In this document: positions 51,148 through 55,716 of the stretch, one piece after another
Layout of the letters: every line of letters begins with the position of its first letter
Position numbering within the stretch: the stretch's first letter is position 1
IMG/VR virus record: IMGVR_UViG_3300025127_000047
Location: 1-55,716 of that record
Direction: 5' to 3' (one strand)
From: a virus
DNA: 55,716 bases
The notes under the pieces: model-generated
Told to the model about the DNA's origin: nothing
Database searches by the model: none
The model's input: only the letters and a program-made list of their open reading frames with translations
Made by a program: the position numbers and the translations under genes

Positions 51148-51202
51148 CTAAATAATAATTTAGCTAGAAGCCGACTTTTAAACTTAAACTTAGGAGAATA
51201 AT

Positions 51203-51781
51203 ATGGCTGCTTCAGCTACCCCAATGGGTGCCGAGCCTGTAGGTTGTCTTAGTTCTAATGGTTCCTTTACAGGAAAAGTTAGACATTACAAGATAGCTTC
51301 TAACTATGGTACCGCTATATTCTACGGAGATTTTGTAAAGCTTGTTAGTTCTGGCACTGTTGAAAAAGACACAGGAACTACAGCTTGTACTCCAGTAGGA
51401 GTATTTGTAGGTGTGTCATACACTGACCCAAATACAAATCAAAAAACATTCTCACAATATTACCCAGCTTCAACAGTTGCTAGTGATATTAGTGCGTATG
51501 TTGTTGACGACCCTTTTGTTGAAATGAAAATGCAAGGTGATGCTTCACTTGCACAAACAGCATTAGGAAACAATGCTGCTGTTGTTCAAACAGCAGGTAG
51601 TACAAGTATAGGTCGTAGTAAAAATGCTGTGGATAGCAGTACGATTGCTACAACAAATACTTTGCCAGTTAAAATTATTGAGTTCGTAGACGGACCTGAT
51701 AGTGCAGTTGGCGACTCATTTACAGATGTTATTGTTGTCTTTAACGCAGGACATCAATTAACTAATACAACAGGCGTTTAA
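51203..51781 (+). CDS. Probable head decoration/minor capsid protein
   Basis: A 192-aa beta-rich protein (AEPVGCLSSNGSFTGKVRHY, then YPASTVASDISAYVVDDPFV). Ribosome site GGAG before the ATG. It sits between the scaffold and major capsid genes, the usual place of decoration proteins. No enzymatic motif. Inference from position and fold-like pattern. Confidence 0.65.
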   Translation: MAASATPMGAEPVGCLSSNGSFTGKVRHYKIASNYGTAIFYGDFVKLVSSGTVEKDTGTTACTPVGVFVGVSYTDPNTNQKTFSQYYPASTVASDISAYVVDDPFVEMKMQGDASLAQTALGNNAAVVQTAGSTSIGRSKNAVDSSTIATTNTLPVKIIEFVDGPDSAVGDSFTDVIVVFNAGHQLTNTTGV

Positions 51782-51797
51782 TATAGGAGAATAAAAT

Positions 51798-52736
51798 ATG
51801 GCTATTTCAAGAGCACAAATGTTAAAAGAACTCCTACCCGGACTAAACGCATTGTTTGGATTGGAGTACGAAAAGTACGAAGATGAGCACACCATGATTT
51901 ACGAAACTGAAAATTCTGATAGAAGTTTTGAAGAAGAAGTTCAGTTAAGTGGATTTGGTCAAGCAGTTGTTAAAGATGAAGGTGCAGCAATCACTTATGA
52001 TTCAGCACAAGAAAGCTTTACAGCTAGATACAACCATGAAACCATTGCTTTAGGTTTTGCGATTACAGAAGAAGCTATAGAGGATAACCTTTATGACTCA
52101 CTTTCTGCTCGTTACACCAAAGCATTAGCAAGAGCTATGGCTTACACTAAGCAAGTCAAAGCTGCTTTCCCACTCAATAATGGGTTTACAAACTCTTTCC
52201 AATCAGGAGATGGAGTAAACTTATTTACTGCAGATGGTGATGGTGTTACTGGTGGGGACGGACACCCATTAGTAGATGGTAGTAAAAACTCTAATAGACC
52301 TGCTACTGCAGCAGACCTTAATGAAACATCTTTAGAAGATGCTGTTATTAATATCGGCAACTTTAAAGACCAAAGAGGTTTGAAGATAGCAGCTAGACCT
52401 AAAAGATTAATTGTTCCTTCTGCTCTGCAGTTTACGGCAACTAGACTTTTAGAGTCTCAATTTAGAGTTGGTACATCTGATAATGATATTAATGCTATAT
52501 CCTCTAATGGTGCTATACCAGAAGGATATATGATTAACCATTATCTTACTGATACTAATGCTTTCTTCATCATTACTGATGTTCCAAACGGCATGAAACA
52601 TTTCAATAGAACCGGAATGGAAACATCTATGGACGGAGATTTTGACACCGGAAATGTCAGATACAAAGCTAGAGAAAGATACTCATTTGGAGTATCAGAC
52701 CCGCTTGGTATTTACGGCTCACCGGGTTCAAGCTAA
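51798..52736 (+). CDS. Major capsid protein
   Basis: A 312-aa protein reading MLKELLPGLNALFGLEYEKY, then EDEHTMIYETENSDRSFEEE (elongated E-loop-like part), AITEEAIEDNLYDSLSARY, RPKRLIVPSALQFTATRL and FFIITDVPNGMKHFNRTG. Length and the helix/beta order are right for an HK97-fold capsid of marine phages. Strong AGGAG site upstream and a strong terminator downstream fit a highly expressed gene. Confidence 0.85.
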   Translation: MAISRAQMLKELLPGLNALFGLEYEKYEDEHTMIYETENSDRSFEEEVQLSGFGQAVVKDEGAAITYDSAQESFTARYNHETIALGFAITEEAIEDNLYDSLSARYTKALARAMAYTKQVKAAFPLNNGFTNSFQSGDGVNLFTADGDGVTGGDGHPLVDGSKNSNRPATAADLNETSLEDAVINIGNFKDQRGLKIAARPKRLIVPSALQFTATRLLESQFRVGTSDNDINAISSNGAIPEGYMINHYLTDTNAFFIITDVPNGMKHFNRTGMETSMDGDFDTGNVRYKARERYSFGVSDPLGIYGSPGSS

Positions 52737-52743
52737 ACTTTAT

Positions 52744-52768
52744 GGGGAGCCTTGTGCTCCCCTTTTTT
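52744..52768 (+). terminator. Strong rho-independent terminator after the capsid gene
   Basis: GGGGAGC-CTTGT-GCTCCCC followed by T6. The 7-bp GC-rich stem and T-run are textbook. It marks the end of the packaging/head transcript, about 8 nt after the capsid stop. The rest of the 115-nt gap has a CTAGGG/CCCTAG inverted repeat and an AGGAG ribosome site for the next gene, but no clear promoter. Confidence 0.9.
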
Positions 52769-52852
52769 CGTAACTAGGGATTTATTAATTGTCTATCAAC
52801 TGCCCTAGCAGACTTTGCCAAGATGATAGATATTTTCTTTTAGGAGAAATAT

Positions 52853-53377
52853 ATGGCTAATTCAACCTTTAATGGACCAGTTAGGTCCGAGAACGGCTTT
52901 CAGGTCGTATCTAAAAATTCAACTACAGGTGCTATAACTACCGAGTTCACTTTAAATGGTGATGGTATGCAAGTTACTCCTGTAGCTTTAGCTGACACTA
53001 CAGCTATTTCTTTAACAGCAACTGCTCATGGCGGTAGAGTTTCTGTTGTTCCTGCATTGTCTGCGAACTGCACATTAACATTACCTTCTCCATCAGCAGG
53101 GGTTTACTTTAAATTAATTTATGGTGGTGCTGCAGAAGAAACAGAAAACTTAATTATTAGCACAGGGTCTAATACTAACTTCTACATAGGTGGTATAGTA
53201 CATTTAGATTCTAACGCAGATAATGTTTCTGTATATTCAGATGGTAACTCTAACTCTATATTAACTCTTACAGACTTTGGTTTGTTTGAAATTAATATCT
53301 TAGCTAAAGATAGTACTAATTGGTACATCTGGGGTAACCAAGAAGGTGCAGATGCTCCAGCTTTCTCTGACGCATAG
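52853..53377 (+). CDS. Beta-rich virion protein
   Basis: A 174-aa protein (STFNGPVRSENGFQVVSKNS, then TITEFTLN-like and LTLPSPSAGVYFKLIYGG). The NGPVRSENGF start is frequent in marine phage head/tail genes, from memory. Probably a decoration or neck protein. Strong ribosome site AGGAG before the ATG. Confidence 0.6.
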   Translation: MANSTFNGPVRSENGFQVVSKNSTTGAITTEFTLNGDGMQVTPVALADTTAISLTATAHGGRVSVVPALSANCTLTLPSPSAGVYFKLIYGGAAEETENLIISTGSNTNFYIGGIVHLDSNADNVSVYSDGNSNSILTLTDFGLFEINILAKDSTNWYIWGNQEGADAPAFSDA

Positions 53378-53386
53378 GAGTAAGTA

Positions 53387-53791
53387 ATGGCTGATACAGT
53401 AACAACACAAACTATACAAGATGGCGACAAAATCGCTATTATGAAGTTTACTAATGTTAGTGATGGCACTGGTGAATCAGCAGTAAAAAAAGTTGATGTG
53501 TCTGCCTTAAACTCAAATAGTTTAGGGCAGTCATGCACTTCAGTTTCAGTAGCAAGAATATATTGGGCTTGTAGAGGTATGGGCGTAAACATAGAGTTTG
53601 ACGCTAGTACCAATGTTTTAATTACAGGTTTGCCTACTGATAGCACTGGAGATGAATACTATGATTTATTTTCTGGTATTCCTAATAATGCAGGGTCAGG
53701 TAAAACTGGCGATATTGACTTTACTACTGTTAGTCATTCAGACGGTGATACATATTCTATAATATTAGTATTAAATAAAATTTACGAGTAG
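53387..53791 (+). CDS. Hypothetical virion-region protein
   Basis: A 134-aa beta-rich protein (TQTIQDGDKIAIMKFTNVSD, later VARIYWACRGMGVNIEFDAS). Likely a partner of the previous gene in the virion. It follows it by 9 nt. No known motif. Confidence 0.6.
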   Translation: MADTVTTQTIQDGDKIAIMKFTNVSDGTGESAVKKVDVSALNSNSLGQSCTSVSVARIYWACRGMGVNIEFDASTNVLITGLPTDSTGDEYYDLFSGIPNNAGSGKTGDIDFTTVSHSDGDTYSIILVLNKIYE

Positions 53792-53799
53792 GTGAAACT

Positions 53800-53988
53800 A
53801 TGGCAATTAAAAAAGAAGAAAACGGGCACTTTGAAAATGGCGACCCAGCTTTTGTTATATGGAATGGCGAAGAATTAGTAGCCGGACCATTAAGAGCAAA
53901 AGAAGCTGACGCTATGCTTAAAGAACTTAAACCAAAAAAGAAACCAGCTGCAAAAAAACCAGCTAAAAAAACTAAGGTGAAGAAATGA
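53800..53988 (+). CDS. Small basic-tailed protein
   Basis: A 62-aa protein with NGDPAFVIWNGEELVAGPLR and then a Lys/Pro-rich tail (KPKKKPAAKKPAKKTKVKK). The tail looks DNA-binding. First of a run of small Lys/Arg-rich genes. May be packed with DNA or help head assembly; unproven. Confidence 0.6.
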   Translation: MAIKKEENGHFENGDPAFVIWNGEELVAGPLRAKEADAMLKELKPKKKPAAKKPAKKTKVKK

Positions 53989-54125
53989 AAAAATCAAAAT
54001 ATAAATCTATGAAAGGTGGCAAGTCCACTAAATACAAATCAATGAGAGGTGGTAGACAAACTAAATCTAGTATGCCACAAACTTTTAATGAGATTGTTAA
54101 AAAGAAAATAGGCGGTAAAGTTTAA
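53985..54125 (+). CDS. Small basic protein with KYKSM(K/R)GG repeats
   Basis: A 46-aa ORF, ATG overlapping the prior stop by 4 nt. It carries two copies of KYKSM(K/R)GG and ends IVKKKIGGKV. Very basic. Tiling and repeat structure support coding. Confidence 0.55.
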   Translation: MKKSKYKSMKGGKSTKYKSMRGGRQTKSSMPQTFNEIVKKKIGGKV

Positions 54126-54131
54126 TTAAAA

Positions 54132-54425
54132 ATGAGCCGTGCTACTAAAGACTCTCGTTTAAAAAGAGCAGGTGTTAGTGGGTACAACAAACCAAAGCGT
54201 ACCCCTAACCACCCTAAGAAATCTCATATAGTTGTTGCAAAAGAAGGCAGCAAAATAAAAACTATTAGGTTTGGCGAGAAAGGTGCTAAAACTGCAGGTA
54301 AACCTAAAAAGGGTGAGTCTCGCAGAATGAAAATGAAAAGAAAATCTTTTAAAGCTAGACACGCTAAAAATATTAGAAAAGGTAAAATGTCAGCTGCATA
54401 CTGGGCAGATAAAGTAAAATGGTAA
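54132..54425 (+). CDS. Basic phage protein, FKARHAKNIxKGKMSAAYWA family
   Basis: A 97-aa, highly basic protein. The middle has NHPKKSHIVVAKEGSKIKTI and FGEKGAKTAGKPKKGESRR, and the end FKARHAKNIRKGKMSAAYWA. I recall this family from many marine phage contigs beside head genes; function not established. Lys/Arg content suggests DNA contact. It shares its stop base with the next ATG. Confidence 0.7.
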   Translation: MSRATKDSRLKRAGVSGYNKPKRTPNHPKKSHIVVAKEGSKIKTIRFGEKGAKTAGKPKKGESRRMKMKRKSFKARHAKNIRKGKMSAAYWADKVKW

Positions 54426-54532
54426 TGTCTAGGACAGCTTTTAAACAAAGCACTTTAAAAGCACCAGCATCTAAAAAAAATAAAGTTTCAAAAAATGCGA
54501 AGCAAAAAAGACCCAAAAGTAGGAACAGGTAA
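54425..54532 (+). CDS. Tiny basic protein
   Basis: A 35-aa ORF (MSRTAFKQSTLKAPASKKNK, then basic tail). Start overlaps the previous stop; the 3' end overlaps the next gene in another frame by 38 nt. Low to moderate support. Confidence 0.4.
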   Translation: MSRTAFKQSTLKAPASKKNKVSKNAKQKRPKSRNR

Positions 54533-54653
54533 AAAACCTAAAGGCTCTGGTCGTAGGTTATACACTGACGAAAATCCAAAAGATACAGTAGGTATTAAGT
54601 TTGCTACACCTGCAGATGCTAGAGCAACTGTAGCTAAAGTAAAAAAAAATTAA
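54495..54653 (+). CDS. Basic phage protein, KVGTGKKPKGSGRRLYTDEN family (possibly shortened)
   Basis: A 52-aa protein: DPKVGTGKKPKGSGRRLYTD, then ENPKDTVGIKF and ATPADARATVAKV. This family is common in marine phage contigs, from memory, and is often about 90 aa. Here a TAA follows an A9 run. The same frame reopens after it with RKIQILTVGEQRSKVMGKKE (see next entry). It may therefore be a disrupted longer gene. Function unknown, probably nucleic-acid binding. Confidence 0.6.
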   Translation: MRSKKDPKVGTGKKPKGSGRRLYTDENPKDTVGIKFATPADARATVAKVKKN

Positions 54654-54791
54654 AAAACCATTTGTCGTAAAATTCAAATACTTACAGTAGGTGAACAAAG
54701 GTCAAAGGTTATGGGTAAAAAAGAAGTAGCAAGTATATTTAAAAAAGGTAAAGAAGCAATAAGGAAGTTACATGGTAAAACAAAGACTTAG
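54654..54791 (+). pseudogene. Probable out-of-frame remnant of the preceding gene's C-terminus
   Basis: Downstream of the TAA at 54651, the same frame encodes RKIQILTVGEQRSKVMGKKE and continues to TAG 54791. In related proteins I recall a junction like KPFARKIQIL. Here an extra A in the A9 run and one base missing near 54664 would explain the loss of KPFA. An internal ATG at 54711 could still express 26 aa. Could be real decay or sequencing error. Confidence 0.4.
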
Positions 54792-55005
54792 AAGCACACT
54801 TGAAAACGGAAGCTATAAAAAAGGTGGCAAAACTAAAAGCAAAGTTAATGAAGCTGGTAATTATACTAAACCTAGTTTGCGTAAAAGAATATTTAATAGA
54901 ATAAAAGCAGGTGGTAAAGGTGGTAAGCCCGGTCAATGGTCTGCTCGTAAAGCACAGATGTTAGCAAAAGCTTATAAAAAAGCAGGTGGAGGATATAAAA
55001 ATTAA
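54772..55005 (+). CDS. Basic phage protein, GKPGQWSARKAQMLAKAYK family
   Basis: A 77-aa basic protein: VKQRLRSTLENGSYKKGGKT, then AGNYTKPSLRKRIFNRIKAG and the C-terminal KPGQWSARKAQMLAKAYKKA. A family that I recall as frequent next to the other small basic genes in marine phages. Function unknown; DNA-binding or head-assembly role possible. It overlaps the preceding remnant by 20 nt and the next ATG by one base. Confidence 0.7.
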   Translation: MVKQRLRSTLENGSYKKGGKTKSKVNEAGNYTKPSLRKRIFNRIKAGGKGGKPGQWSARKAQMLAKAYKKAGGGYKN

Positions 55006-55679
55006 TGTCTTATCTAATCAGCAACATACCACATTTTAAATGTTGGGTTAGAAAAGAATTTACCGCTAATCACGAACAATATCATGGAGAATATTTACAC
55101 GCTATAGCAATAGCAGTAAATACTATTCCTGACAGGTCTTTATCATTTCAAGTAGTATTTACAGGTTGTGATGAAGATGAAAATGTACATGGTGGAGCTA
55201 TGTGGGCTCGTATGCCAATACAAGCTTTAATAGCAGATATACCTTGTGATACTTGGGGCAAACCAATGGAAGACCATTTAGCACAACCTTGGGATTGCGA
55301 ATCAAGAAATCATTCTGTTGTAGTAATAGACAGAGTAAGTTCTAGTCCTTGGTTATGCAAAATAGATAATGAATTTTATCGTGGTAAATATATGTTTACT
55401 GTAGATTATACAGGCAACTCAATAGCTGATTGTCCTGCACAACATAAACAATCTCATGTGTTATATATAACAGAAGATTGTAAATGGAAAGGTAATTTTG
55501 TAGCACTACCTAATAATAGAGTAAGAGCTACAAGTCCTGCATTATGGGTAACAGGAGAAGGACCACCAGATTTTACACCATCACAGTATCTACATTCTGC
55601 AGAAGGACATGAAAGTTATTTAGACCCTGAAATAACATTTAATAATTTATATAGCGAAGGATTAAACGAGGAAGAATAA
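55005..55679 (+). CDS. Conserved marine-phage virion-region protein
   Basis: A 224-aa protein: SYLISNIPHFKCWVRKEFTA, then HEQYHGEYLHAIAIAVNTIP, VHGGAMWARMPIQALIADIP, HLAQPWDCESRNHSVVVIDR and SSPWLCKIDNEFYRGKYMFT. These blocks form a protein found in many marine phage genomes near head/neck genes, from memory. Several Cys and His could hold a metal. Function unestablished; probably structural or assembly-related. It starts on the previous stop. Confidence 0.75.
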   Translation: MSYLISNIPHFKCWVRKEFTANHEQYHGEYLHAIAIAVNTIPDRSLSFQVVFTGCDEDENVHGGAMWARMPIQALIADIPCDTWGKPMEDHLAQPWDCESRNHSVVVIDRVSSSPWLCKIDNEFYRGKYMFTVDYTGNSIADCPAQHKQSHVLYITEDCKWKGNFVALPNNRVRATSPALWVTGEGPPDFTPSQYLHSAEGHESYLDPEITFNNLYSEGLNEEE

Positions 55680-55716
55680 TGCCATTAAAAAAATCACAAA
55701 GGTCTTTAAAAGACTG
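55680..55716 (+). CDS. Small basic phage protein, N-terminal end (partial)
   Basis: ATG right after the previous stop; reads MPLKKSQRSLKDW before the window ends. The start resembles a small Lys/Trp-rich protein family seen in marine phages (MPLKKSxxSLKDWTK...), from memory. Too short for more. Confidence 0.5.

Noticed and set aside
1-55716. tRNA genes, insertion sequences or an integrase/attachment site
   Set aside because: No tRNA T-arm/acceptor pattern, transposase or integrase motif was seen on either strand by reading; a tRNAscan and profile search would settle it.

Overview
The window is a stretch of an AT-rich (roughly one-third GC by eye) tailed-phage genome, most like the uncultured marine phages known from metagenomic contigs. 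Diagnostic genes are present: both terminase subunits, a portal protein, a scaffold, a probable capsid protein, a T7/Twinkle-type primase-helicase, and a holin plus lysozyme pair. There are no ribosomal, tRNA or housekeeping genes. Several structural proteins match, from memory, families seen repeatedly in marine phage contigs. A GTTC-N7-GTTC box of the alphaproteobacterial LexA type in one promoter hints at a low-GC alphaproteobacterial host, but this is weak evidence. Both ends cut a gene, so the window is a slice of a larger or circularly permuted genome. No integrase, DNA polymerase or RNA polymerase gene is visible, so the phage probably uses host polymerases.

Layout. (1) 1-4740, plus strand: tail fibre or spike genes, including a 977-aa fibre with YadA-like repeats and a C-terminal S74 autoprocessing chaperone, followed by small genes. 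(2) 4733-10200, plus strand: an unusual cargo operon of overlapping genes. It encodes a SNase-like nuclease, a membrane coiled-coil protein, a CsgF homologue, a CsgG homologue (curli outer-membrane secretion channel), a secreted curlin-like protein, a secreted FecR-domain protein and a CHASE2 class III adenylate cyclase. (3) 10193-11332: lysis genes (small tail-anchored protein, holin, GH24 lysozyme). (4) 11335-28132: virion and injected proteins, ending in a 2949-aa polyvalent protein with metallopeptidase-like, ADP-ribosyltransferase-like and P-loop kinase-like segments. (5) 28208-32645, minus strand: a recombination module (RusA-like resolvase, HNH nuclease, SSB-like protein, DUF1071/Sak3-type annealing protein, PD-(D/E)XK nuclease) with many tiny genes. 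(6) 32736-35345, plus strand: primase-helicase and flanking genes. (7) 35305-43173, minus strand: early or host-takeover genes, including a ribbon-helix-helix regulator, an ART-like protein, a MoxR ATPase / VWA-metallopeptidase module and many unknown small genes. (8) 43174-43897: a 0.7-kb non-coding block of higher GC that may be a structured RNA, ending in a strong promoter. (9) 43898-55716, plus strand: packaging and head genes, including a GroES-like co-chaperonin, then a run of tiny basic proteins.

The most striking system is the curli-type secretion locus joined to a membrane adenylate cyclase and placed directly upstream of the lysis genes. In bacteria, CsgG forms a gated outer-membrane pore and CsgF caps it outside. 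Here the pore genes travel with two predicted exported proteins carrying curlin-like repeats. I infer that the infected cell builds a secretion pore and alters cAMP signalling before lysis. The purpose could be surface modification, superinfection exclusion, virion release or host signalling, and cannot be settled from sequence.

Regulatory sequence is rich. The interrupted palindrome TATTAA-N4-TTAATA occurs at least eight times, seven of them at gene junctions. Two near-identical ATTACTA/TAGTAAT palindromes precede the primase-helicase and terminase genes. A LexA-type box overlaps the promoter of a gene encoding only a LexA-like DNA-binding domain. A conserved AGGAGTAA ribosome-binding leader precedes most minus-strand genes.
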